Positions 12,301 to 21,545 of a DNA stretch of 64,000 nucleotides are shown piece by piece. The notes below the pieces were generated by a model that saw nothing but the letters and a program-made list of their open reading frames with translations, ran no database searches and was not told where the DNA came from. Numbering within the stretch: position 1 is the first letter of the stretch; the number at the start of each line of letters is the position of its first letter. The position numbers and the translations under genes are program-made. Source of the stretch: Isoetes taiwanensis (taxonomy: Eukaryota; Streptophyta; Lycopodiopsida; Isoetales; Isoetaceae); assembly GCA_021234155.1 (NCBI GenBank), contig JAJEKV010000100.1, positions 722,116 through 786,115 on the forward strand. Reading direction: 5' to 3'.

Positions 12301-12919
12301 ACCTGCTTTGAACAAAACTGCCTTTTCCCTTGTCTCTACTTCCTGCATACAATACCTCTGTGTTCTCTTCATCATCCTCATTTATAACTTTTTGTTGCTC
12401 CAATTCTGTTCTCACCATTCTCTCTGCATGGTCTTTATCCTTTGCTACATTCCGAACTAGAACAGACAAATTTTCATACCTTGAAACCGCTCTTGCAATA
12501 GCATTTATCTGTGCTTGTTTATTCATGGCAGCCCCTGCTGCTTCCAGATCTGCAAAAATAACATCCATCTTTCTAAAAAATTCCCCTATGTCCTGAGTTT
12601 CTTTATATTTCATTTGTCTCAGTTCCTTCTCTAAAATATCTAGCTGGGAAGAGGACTTCACCTCATATTTATCTATTAAATAGTCCCACATCTGTTTTGG
12701 ACTCAGTTTCCTTAACTTAAGTAGAATGCTCGGTGCAACTTTACTAGTAATGATACCTTTTGCTCGAATAGTTTTTGCATCAATTGATTCAGAAATGTCA
12801 ACGGTACCTTTACCAGAAGATCCTGCAGATGATTTATCTCCTTCGATCTTCACTTTTGCAGTTTCTGATACAGTATCTGCTCCTGAATGAACCAATTCCC
12901 ACAATCCTTCTTCCTGCAA
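9347..12919 (-). CDS. copia gag-pol polyprotein (1190 codons)
   Basis: Single open frame. Gag region (about 1-215, UBN2-like) with SQLDILEKELRQMKY; two CCHC knuckles, at 221-234 (CFYCHEMGHLKWNC) and 244-257 (CFTCGGRGHMAVEC), followed by a Gly-Arg-rich tract; aspartic protease with VDSGAE near 325; pre-integrase H-C region (LWHDRLAH, CKGCLLGK); integrase with FIDDYSRR, LRSDRGGEF and PQQNGVAERKNRT (D,D,E); acidic linker; reverse transcriptase with KARLVAKGYSQ, VYGLRQSPRQW and an intact YVDD. The frame ends at IPYRID where relatives continue IPYRQLVG, so a recent stop has cut off RNase H. Gag, protease, integrase and RT appear intact. Confidence 0.95.
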   Translation of the reverse strand: MQEEGLWELVHSGADTVSETAKVKIEGDKSSAGSSGKGTVDISESIDAKTIRAKGIITSKVAPSILLKLRKLSPKQMWDYLIDKYEVKSSSQLDILEKELRQMKYKETQDIGEFFRKMDVIFADLEAAGAAMNKQAQINAIARAVSRYENLSVLVRNVAKDKDHAERMVRTELEQQKVINEDDEENTEVLYAGSRDKGKGSFVQSRSARSGQKNKTELGPCFYCHEMGHLKWNCPKLANKDMGCFTCGGRGHMAVECPTPTGRGRGGRGRRGTYRGRGSGRKSGVNLAQEYETNKELDEEVKFNSVFSNFDTKNEADYDANVFVVDSGAERTVVGSVEILKDIKSSKSITHIQLGNGDLQEVEANGLLQRFDLDGNRVNVENVLCVPTLLTLVKNLISVSQLVDLGFKLVFEKLGCKVLFGNKIKFFAQRVGKLFQFTNKCSSANSSTNAIMCSDIKLWHDRLAHANINNIKFMKKQGLIECSDDKCSNTDRFLCKGCLLGKITRLPFPKTAKRASEILELVHADICGPLNIRGRTGKRYFISFIDDYSRRAQCYCLSSKFQAFDAFKIYVSEVEKQTGRNLKCLRSDRGGEFLSREFKTYCRKRGIKRQLTCVYSPQQNGVAERKNRTVMNAVRAMLKHARLPNSLWEEALKTAYLIQNKLPSATLEGNVPDQLWHNRNDVSDYKMLKAYGCLGYVHIPKEKRKKLDDRAVVAYLVGYGEESKVYRMYVPGSHKIIISRDIQFDEYTFYKDRSRKEEVSKAISGDDKTTIIEMDDETDEEDNDDYNDDHEENELENRSTGDEFDVSPDEANVAIDDAQVEHQTETYEQMGQPSHEASTKVEKQKKRKGEAEKLQEMIKLDPQKYGRAITGKSMRTKKALSIMAILEPNVPTSFEEAINSTEADKWKKAMNDEMQSFEKTGTFEIVDKPKAKNIVGNKWIFRIKKEADGSKRYKARLVAKGYSQKKGEDFEETFSPLVKFTSIRTLLAIANALDLDVHHMDVKIAFLNAKLEENIYMHQAPGFDNGKDQVWRLKRAVYGLRQSPRQWFFCMDTFLTEQGFTKLRYDGNLYVLKRGNGYCILALYVDDCILVANDLKILEFCKEILRHVFQNDDPGQLRQFLGVEVTRDRKKKILKLSQSNNIGNILRRFHMENANIVNTPLVPGQKLSLRESPTTEEERLEMEEIPYRID

Positions 12920-13036
12920 AATGTTCTGAATTTTTTCCTTCCAAATCTAGAAGCCAGATTCTATTCTATTCTATTCCTTATATACTTCAACTCCACTAAG
13001 CAACGATGCTCCAAATCTGGTTGACATATCAACGAT

Positions 13037-13048
13037 GCTCTGATACCA
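13037..13048 (-). other. primer-binding site, copia element 1
   Basis: The reverse strand reads TGGTATCAGAGC, complementary to the 3' end of initiator-Met tRNA, one base inside the LTR edge. It is the common plant copia primer site. Confidence 0.9.
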
Positions 13049-13049
13049 C

Positions 13050-13453
13050 TGTTAGTAAAGAAAAATTGCACAAGCTAGATATCCCTTGGGCACCGTCAAT
13101 TTTCTTTTTGTTTCAACCTTAATAGTCAAATGACAATTGAGTGCACTGTTCACTCAGTGCACTGTAGCAGCATGTAATAAACAAATTTCCAATGGTCGGA
13201 TTTACCTGTAGCGGCACTTATCTGACTTATCCGATAGCCCAAGCATTCGGCCTTAAGAAAAACCTTGCCGATTCACATCTCCCATATCCGATCTTGCTTT
13301 TTTAAGCATCGGATCCTACCGATCCGCTCTAATTCAAGAAACCAGGTTTTTGTTATCCGCTCCCTTTTCTCCTTTTCTTACCATAGGTTTTTGAACCATA
13401 CAAAATAACCATTGAACCATAGAAATTTGCCATGACCATTCTTAATTCCAACA
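13050..13453 (-). repeat. 5' LTR of copia element 1 (about 404 bp)
   Basis: On the element strand it starts TGTTGGAATTAAG (13453) and ends CTTTACTAACA (13050), next to the primer site. There is no second copy to confirm the outer edge, which I chose from the TG and the resemblance to the element 2 LTR start. Confidence 0.75.
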
Positions 13454-13573
13454 CTTTGTTAGTTGACCATGTCAAGCTCTGAAATTGGCCTTATAGAAAA
13501 GACCCTGTTAGTTGATCTTGAAGTCGCAAAGAACTCTACATATTGTTCCAAAACAGTGGAACTAACAATTTTT

Positions 13574-15133
13574 CTAATGCATGAATCTATGCCTGCAACT
13601 ATACGAGCCCTGTTCCTCGTATTCTTTCTTCAATACGGCACAATTATCATAATCCAGACCTGCGGCAAATAAAGACGCACCTTTCCATGCAGCTGTGATA
13701 GGACTGTTGCAACAACAGAATAAATTAGCAGTGCCAATTTACCTAGTATGGCAAGTAAAGAAGTGTCACCTGTCTGTCCTTTGTATGGTAATGTTATACT
13801 CATCTGGGACAAGAGGTCGAAGTTCCAGCTCCCTGAATGGACATGCAAGAAACAGGTGAAAATAACCAACCCAGGGAGGAAGCAGATAAAGGCTGAGAAA
13901 AGAGCTTACAGCTTCTCCTTGAAGTATGGGAACAAGGTATTTCCACCAGTCAAAACTATACTATTCAGGAAAAAAACCAAGAGATACATGAGAGTACCAG
14001 ACAAGAAGTATTGTGTCATTTCCACTCAGCACTTTCTTAATTATCTTTGCTTTTGTTTGTCCAAGCTATATGATTTTCATAGAAAAAGTACATCCTTTTC
14101 ACAAAGGAGCTGCATTAGATATTGCATATCATTTATGAAACCAGCTTCAGTCTAATCATGATCATTTGACTCAAATTAAATTGTCATGCAGTTAATAAAA
14201 ATATCCATTACCTTGAATACAAAAGGGGATGTAGATCAGGATGGCAGTTACTAATAGCTCGAACAATACACTCTCAGCTAAGCCGGCCTCTTCCATGCCT
14301 GCACAAATGAGCCCAGTTATTGAGGTTATCCGAAATAGATGGATGTCTTTTTTGCCCTGAATACCTAAGTTTGCAGGTTGGAATAACATCTCAGGCACCA
14401 TGAACTGCCCATCTGTCAATGTAAGCTCCTACAGAGAGATTTCAGGAACCACCGAGTATCACACCTTCATTAATAATGGTTTAAGCTTTAATGCTGATAC
14501 AACACTTTAATAAATGCCGTACATGTCAAGACCATCTTAACACATCCATGTAAGTAATGCACCTGCTCATCAATGATGACCACATTTCTTTTATTTTCGG
14601 TTGTTCCAGTAGGTACTTCCATTTCTTTGGCACACGCATTTTCAGATTGAAAACTTTTAGGGGGTAAAAGCATGCTACGGTGTACCACTTTTGGAACCCT
14701 CAAAAGTACCTACACTGGGTACTTTTAAAACTGGTACTTTCTGTTTTTTCTTTCCATTAAAATCAATTGAAATTTTTTGAATTGAAGGTCAATAACATGC
14801 CAATCTATAGTACTAAAGGATAACAATACTATTAGAGACTAAAATAAATGAATTAACTCTCAAACTTATTTTTTATTGCGGCATTTATGGAGGTTCCCAG
14901 TACCTAGTGCTGGGTACTTTTCTGGGTAGTTTTGCACTCCCTAAAAAGTACTTTAGATGGTACACCCTAGCATGCTTTCACCCTTAGTCATATCTTCCTC
15001 ATTTTCAAGAGCTTTTTGCTTTTTCAAATAATAGGCATCAGCAGCTCTTGGATCTTTCACAAATCCCCTTTTGTGTTTCACTCCATCTGGCAGGACATAT
15101 TGAGACCTGATGTAATTACCTTCCCCACAACCC
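13574..15133 (-). pseudogene. ARP6: actin-related protein 6 (ARP6), C-terminal exons
   Basis: Reverse-strand exons with GT-AG borders: 15133-14563 (interrupted by a MITE), 14428-14365, 14298-14212, 13960-13910, 13832-13770 and 13703-13574 (TAG stop). They read NYIRSQYVLPDGVKHKRGF, then TLTDGQFMVPEMLFQPANL, EEAGLAE, then in a shifted frame VRAISNCHPDLHPLLYS, IVLTGGNTLFPYFKEKL, LRPLVPDEYNITIQ and KKEYEEQGSYSCRHRFMH. This closely follows plant ARP6, a nuclear subunit of the SWR1 complex that loads H2A.Z. The N-terminal half (ATP-binding) is not found upstream; an ENPP exon lies there instead. A 2-bp insertion in exon 14298-14212 (GAGAG where GAG is expected) breaks the frame. With the MITE, this copy is probably non-functional. 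Confidence 0.85.
14677..14968. mobile_element. hAT-like MITE (292 bp) inside an ARP6 exon
   Basis: Flanked by a perfect 8-bp direct repeat AGCATGCT (14669-14676 and 14969-14976), itself palindromic. Ends are imperfect inverted repeats: ACGGTGTACCA on the left and AGGGTGTACCA on the reverse of the right end. The interior is AT-rich, non-coding, with repeated GGTACTTTT motifs. Removing the element and one target copy restores the ARP6 frame across the site, so target duplication is confirmed by coding continuity. Confidence 0.88.
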
Positions 15134-15242
15134 CTGTAATTGCATCAAAGAATAAGGTGAGAATCTAACATCTGTAGGAAGTGTTAGATCCTGTCAGGAT
15201 TGAGAATAACTTTTAACTAATCATAAACAGTAAGAACAACAC

Positions 15243-15642
15243 CTTGCAATGTATCGACTCTCTCTTCAAAGGGAGTAGATTTATTATAATGCTGACAAAA
15301 TTTAGTAGGGCAAGACCAAGGCCCTTTCTTCACTTCTGACCCAGGCCAGAAATATGTTGATGCATGGAGCCCATTTTTAACTATCGTTTCCCATATGGGC
15401 TCTCCCAACCACCATTTTGGATCTAAATTATCCATGTTGAAAGAGTCATTGCTACCAGGATCAGGGTCTGGAAATGAATTGGCAATTATACCATGCCATG
15501 CAGGATGTAGACCTGTTGCAATGGAGTAATGGTTTGGAGAAGTGGTAGTAGGGAACATTGAAATCATACCTGGTTCTGCTTCAGTTCCATTCAGGCGCAA
15601 TCGATCTATATTTGGAAGACAACATTCTTTAAATAATACATG
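15243..15642 (-). pseudogene. ENPP-type phosphodiesterase/nucleotide pyrophosphatase exon
   Basis: One 400-bp exon with acceptor ccaaatag before 15642 and donor GCAAG|GTGTTG at 15243. It reads LPNIDRLRLNGTEAEPGMI, then MFPTTTSPNHYSIATGLHP (containing the nucleophile Thr region of the family), WWLGEPIWETI, and STYFWPGSEV. Plant ENPP-like enzymes hydrolyse nucleotide phosphodiester or pyrophosphate bonds outside the cell. Neither the upstream metal-binding DGFR exon nor the downstream exons are visible, and the next exon on the same strand belongs to ARP6. It is best read as an isolated captured or duplicated exon. Confidence 0.85.
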
Positions 15643-17180
15643 CTATTTGGAAAAGAAGATGGGATATCTATAATTTACATAACAGCATTGTTCATGCTAA
15701 CAAAAAACCATATTAGAAAGTATTATTCTCTAGTGTGCCAGCAAGGATTAGAATTTTTTTCTCTGATCCCACGCTAATACACTGCAATACATGGCTTGTT
15801 GTGGCAGTGCCACTTGACAGATCCGTCTTCAAGCAAAAAAATCCGACGTGTAGGAATAGACATATCATAACTAATTGGTTGACACTAACTATTACATGCA
15901 CTCCAAGTACGAAGCACCCTGCTATATTCCTCTGAAAGTTCATGAGTAAAAATGGAATGGGGAATCCAAGGCTTAACAAGGATTGATGTTGCCCAAAAGT
16001 TTTCAAGGCCTATATTTGTTCAATTTATGGCATGCCTCGACAAGGGCCATTGTATTTAAATTTGGTGACAGTGTTGGCTTTACACTTCTGGAAGCAAGTA
16101 TATCTTCGACAGTCCTGTAAATGAGACACATGCATAGCAATAAGAAATGTCAAAATAAGGTACAATACCATGATGAGGAGCACCAACAACATGAAAAACA
16201 TTCCTGATCTCATTCTGTGCTCCAAATATAGCACCTTCTAAGACATATGTCAATAGTAACCACATCTAAACATACTCATATACATCTAACTTACAGTTAG
16301 GGTTCATTGATTAGGGTTCAAGATCTAGCACTAAGCCTTTTGATTCAGAACTTGCGGCTTTCTTTCTTTCTTCTCTTTTTAGTGCAACAACCCAACTTTT
16401 GGTGTCACGTTATCTTGAAGTCCAACCTATCTATGTGTCTTAAAATTCAATATGGACATTCGCCTGCCCATTAGATCATGATCTAAGGATAGGGACAGTT
16501 GAGGAAAATACCAAACCCTGTCGGTTGGGAACGTCACCATAATTGCGAAACCTTGAAATGCCTATTCAACGTCCAACTCGCAGTTCTGCCTATTGCGAGT
16601 TTCTTCAATTCTATCAAGCTCTTATACTTTTCGTGATATAAATTTCTAGATTTTTTTTTTTCTGTCCCTTTTCTTCTCGGCCAAAGGAGGATGTTGCCTC
16701 TGCATTGCCCAAAGCAGCGACATACCTCCTTTTTTTATGTCTTAATCGATTCCTTGTAAATTTCTCTTTCTTTGCTCTTACAAGAAATTATTCAAATGTT
16801 TTCTTTGTTTGAAAACCAGTTGAGTGATATTTTTTTAGAAATTTTGTTTTCAAGTTACGTATTATTATACTTTGTCTAAAAAGCTGTAGAAATTTCTTAC
16901 ATTGGCTGTCCAATGTAATTTAAATCAGTTGTTTGCCCTCAATGCCAGGTAGGATATTTGTTTGGTTTTCATGCTCCACTTGATAGTTGAATTCCCTTGA
17001 TGGCTGAATTTTTTATGGATTTAATTGGAATCCACATGTGACATTTCATGTGATTGCATCTGCACTAGGCCAGTTTGGTAATGTTGTAACCTAGCAGATC
17101 CAAAACATTCTATGGGCGTGCTTTGGTTGAGATGGATATCCCCCAGCCAGTGCAGAATGTGATTACTACAATAAGTGAAT
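15643..17180. other. no recognised gene; possible short exons
   Basis: A reverse-strand frame at 16080-16265 (GAIFGAQNEIRNVFHVVGAPHHG) and an acceptor-bordered stretch near 16115-16025 look exon-like, but I recognise neither. The rest is AT-rich. Confidence 0.3.
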
Positions 17181-17195
17181 ATCTTTTTGTGCGCA

Positions 17196-17754
17196 GAGGT
17201 ATACCAAGACCTGTAAAGGGGTAAAGGCAGGAAAGGCCTCTGAAAGTTCATTTTCTGGTTCATCTTTTATAAAGAAGAAACCAAAGTTGGCTCCTAGGCT
17301 CAGTGGTGAAGGTTAGTTTGTGACTTCTCAGGTCCTTATTAGTCAGTTTAAGTACCAAGCTGTTTGTTGCTTTGCAGCACCGGAAAGAAGAAAAGGAGAA
17401 ACTGGCAGCAGATCAGGAAGAGCTACTTAGAAAATACTACAACCTTATTCGGTTCACAATATATTTGCCAAATTGTCCTTGATCTGAGATTCCCGAACAT
17501 GCTTGAAATCATTCTTGATCTAAGTTTCTGGGATTAGAAACTTACATGATAAAAGAGAATAAGTGGATAAACCTTGTTGTGCAAAACTTTTTTGGGCGAT
17601 TTAGTTGCAGAGTCTTTGCTCTTTCGGAAGGAGATGGACGAGCTTGCAGCACATATGTTCATTTCTTGTTTTATTCTTTGAAATTTGATTTTTTCTTAAC
17701 GAATGAAAAGGAGAAGAATCTTGAAAATGAGGAGGTAAAGAAGCAAAAGAGAGG
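17196..17754 (+). pseudogene. unrecognised basic/coiled-coil exons
   Basis: Three exon-like blocks with plausible splice sites: one to about 17310 reading SSFIKKKPKLAPRLSGEG before a GT; one from about 17379 (after tttgcag) reading HRKEEKEKLAADQEELLR; one to 17754 reading NEKEKNLENEEVKKQKR before gtaag. They are rich in Lys and Glu and helix-prone, suggesting a nuclear or coiled-coil protein. I do not recognise the family, and phase continuity between blocks is unproven. Confidence 0.35.
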
Positions 17755-18439
17755 TAAGATGGAACTCATTTCTTTTCTGTAATCATTTCTTTGGCAGCAT
17801 CTTTATTTATCCATTCAATGTGGTTACCTGCTTTATCTGATGCTTAATCAGGTAGCAAATATTGCTTAAACAACCATGCTTTGCAATATTCTTTGATTTT
17901 CTGCAGTGACTTTTTCAAACCCTAGTCCTTCCTTTATTTTTCTTTTTTAGAGAACCTTCATCAGACCACAGAGAATCATTAAACATGGACAGAACATAGA
18001 CTGCTAACTGCTTCAGTCTATGCTATTATATTGTTTCCACATACGATTTGTAACAAGAAAACCAGGATTGTGGCCTGTGAATAATATTGAAGGTCTAGAG
18101 ATCACCAAATATTAGGCATTATATCAATAGCTAATTCAGAACACATATTTAATGCTTATATCTCATCGCGAAACTAAAAATCTAAGGATATACATGGAAT
18201 AAGATAAAATATGTTTGCGATGGTCTCATTCCTTTTGGGGGAACAAAATTAGCAGGATAATTGGCATGTTTTGGCAATTCATTAATGACTCAGGAGGGCA
18301 ACGATGGCATTTATGCTTTAGCTGATTGTGCTACTATTGAACAGTGCAAATCAATAGTTAATATTTAGAGAAAAATGTTCTTATCAGATCACATTCCTTA
18401 TGTTTTGTAAAACTTGCTGGTCGACTTTTCATGTCTGCA

Positions 18440-18834
18440 AGAACATATTGATTACACTTTCAAATTGGCGGACAAAGACAACTCAGGCAAACTTAAAGAA
18501 TTTCAGGAGGCACTCCAGGAACTGAAAAGTGAAATACCCTCAAATTGGCCCATATATTCTACGGCAGCAAGTGAAAGATGTTCACCTCTTTTTCAACGAG
18601 GTCCCAAATGATGGTTTTCTTCAAGAACTAGATATTGAACAATTCCAGTATGTTGGCACGCAAATAAAAGCAGCTGCAGCAATTGCCTAGGTATTTAAAT
18701 AGCCAAATCTTTCTTCCAAGTTGTTCTGCATCCTTGTCTTCCATGCTATTCTTATAGAAATTTCTAATACATAATGGTGTTACAGGTGGCTACAAGAAGG
18801 TGCCTATTTGGCAACTTGTTTCAACAATTTGTGA
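18440..18834 (+). pseudogene. external alternative NAD(P)H dehydrogenase (NDB type) C-terminal remnant
   Basis: Starts after an acceptor (tctgcaag). It reads FKLADKDNSGKL, an EF-hand loop; after a frameshift YPQIGPYILRQQVKDVHLFF and FLQELDIEQFQ; and after an intron-like gap QEGAYLATCFNNL. This matches the C-terminal half of plant NDB enzymes, the Ca2+-regulated NAD(P)H dehydrogenases of the outer face of the inner mitochondrial membrane. The nucleotide-binding domains are absent, and at least two frame changes and a stop mark it as a remnant. Confidence 0.75.
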
Positions 18835-21545
18835 GACTAGAGGTATCTCCTGAAGAACCATTGTGTCTTAGGGATTCTAGATGGCATTGTGTCAAAGATA
18901 AAAACTGGATTTGTGACTTAAAAAAAGGATGATCGTTTCTCATTTTTATTTTTATGAAAAGTAGATAACATGTACTGAAATTAATTGTTATTATTTCAAC
19001 AATGAATATAAGCAAAAAAAGCACGAGTACCTATTCTCTCCTTCCTTCAACTTTGATGAATTTGATAAAATATTTGTTACCGTTTTGCCATATTGTTGAC
19101 ACAAAATCAATGTAATCCTTTGCGGAAGAAATTGTATCGATTCTATCATTACCTTGTGACAATTTTGATACAAATTTTATCGCCAATTCCATGCAATCCC
19201 GCAACACAAATGATGTTGGTGAAATGAGAATACCACCAAGATGCTATAGTGGGTGATATTGCTTTGTCAAAAGACAAATGATGATGGTGAAATTAGAACG
19301 AGACTAAGATTCTTAGATTTATGTTTTTTTCGTCATTGTTTTCAAGCAAGAATTCATTAGTTAGAGAAATTTGAAATTCTCGTTTGACTTGAAATAGGTT
19401 GCAGTGCCCATATAAATGGCAAAAAGTCCTCTATGCGGACCTCATTGGTCAAGAAAAAACATGCAAAAATGGTTGGACAAATCGCCACTGTGTTATTTTT
19501 TTATCATGAAAGGCCTATATATAATTTTTTAAGGCAATTTTATAAAACATGGTGTATTAATTGTGACAAATTTAGACATGTTGGGCTCGCAAAGATCGCC
19601 ACTGCGATCTATGGGAGCTGAAATTGAGTGCATATTGCACCCTAATGTAAATTAACCTATTTATTTTTGCTTATTCATTATAATATTAATTATTATTACA
19701 ATAATATAACCCTAAAAAAACCACATATTATGCTCAAAATAATAAAAAAAAAGCATATTTATGCTTAAAATAAGGGGAGCACATTGATCTCTGTCAGCCC
19801 ATTTTTTTGCTCTTATAAATCGCGATGGCGATTTCGTGGAGCTAGAATCCAACACAGAAAAAGTCCTCCACATATTCCGTACAGCTTGCCAAGATACAAA
19901 TTTAGTTAGTGAAATCGTTGTTCAAGGTAGGAGATGTAACGGAGGGATATTTGCCCGTAAAAAAATCATAGAAACCTCCGAACAATCCGAAGTTGAACAA
20001 ATAAAAGGATCTTGCCTCCGGTTCTTTCATTTTTTGCAACAGGCCAATCTGATCATGGCTAAATAATACTAGACAAAGAGGGATTAGATAGCTCACGGAA
20101 GCATCATGAAACCCTCTCGTGAGCATGATATTTGTGTTTTCCCTCTATAACCCTAGGCTAATAAACCTTTAAAATCCGGATGAATCCCATGATTTGGATG
20201 TTCTTGGAGAAAACAAGCATGCAAAAAGCCCCGAGATAAATCAAATCGATCCATAGGTCTTCTTGGATTTTCGTGGAGAGCACAAGATTTGATTGAAATC
20301 CAAACTTGACAACGCTTATGCAAAAAACAGCTCATGGATTCACACAATAATATTCTTCATCGCTCTTTTCTTATTCAACTAACCATGTAAGCATTCTCTC
20401 AAGTGAAAACCCTCCTACTACCAAAGACGCTAATTCAACCGTTGGATTCCTTTGAGCAAAAACAAACGGACAAGAACATGGTAGACCTCTATCATCCGCC
20501 CCAGAATCATATTTTTCGAAATCATCTGCCTGCGGTGAGTACCGGGCTCCAAAAATATCCGCTTGGCCATTTGCAGACGCCATCGCCTCCTTCAGGTTGT
20601 ATCCGCCATCGCCGCTGCTTACGCCTCTAACAATCGGTGCCCGGCCTCCATCTTTCGAGCTCAGAGAAAATAGGATCCGCTCTCGAATAGGGCACTAAGC
20701 CGATGACCGAAATGCCCGATAGTAGTTAATGACCCATAGTTATTTCGAGACTTTTTAAGACTTTATCCCGCTCAAATGTAGAGGGGGGAAATTTTGAAAT
20801 AAAGGTGGAGTACAACACACTTTTACTTGTGGTGGGCCTAAAGAGGTGTGCTCAAAATTCTCAAAATCTGCCTTTTTTACCCAATTAATGAATTCGTGCT
20901 TTTTCTCTCTGGATTGAAATAAGATTTTAAAAAGCTCCTGAAGATTCGATCAAAGTATAGCTATAGCTGTACTAGCATATCAATTAGAATTTAACATTTT
21001 TGCATTTACCAACCAAATCACCCAACCCAACCCAAATGTCCTTATCGTTCACCATCTACATGCTTAATAGTACACAAGTTATTTATTGCTTGTCATTGCG
21101 TTTCTAGTTTATTTAATGACGTTTACCATCTACATGTACAATAATACACAGAAGTCATTTATTGCCTAGCATTGCGTTTGTAATGACCCTCCAAATTTCA
21201 CTATAATAGTCTGACCTTTTTATGCATGCATCTATAATTTGTCATTCCCAGTAGCTAGGAAGGAATTAACTATCTATTAAAAAAATGGAATCATTAGAGG
21301 TTTGGTGGAGTCTATTAACGCCCTTGTAAGCCATTCTCAAATTTGGATTTTAGTTGGTACCCGAACCTGCAGGTATGGGCAAAAAGCCCCCACGAACCTT
21401 AACCGAACCTCAGCCCTGGAGCAACCGAACCTGGTAAACGTCATTATTAGTTGTTGTTTTACTCATTACGCCTAAATCCCTCCTCCCCCCACTTTCCCAC
21501 CGAACTGAAGCTACAAGGAGTAGCTTCGAGCGGGACACCTCAAGA
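18835..21545. other. no recognised gene; start of the anomalous block
   Basis: ORFs are short and unrecognised. Small inverted motifs occur at 19595-19612 (GATCGCCACTGCGATC) and 19817-19834 (AAATCGCGATGGCGATTT). From about 19.6 kb onward I see no plant gene or transposon signatures until about 33 kb. Confidence 0.4.

Noticed and set aside
10059-12999. forward ORFs across copia element 1
   Set aside because: Antisense shadows of gag-pol.
13748-14155. 135-codon forward ORF
   Set aside because: It lies antisense over two well-supported ARP6 exons (13910-13960 and 13770-13832).
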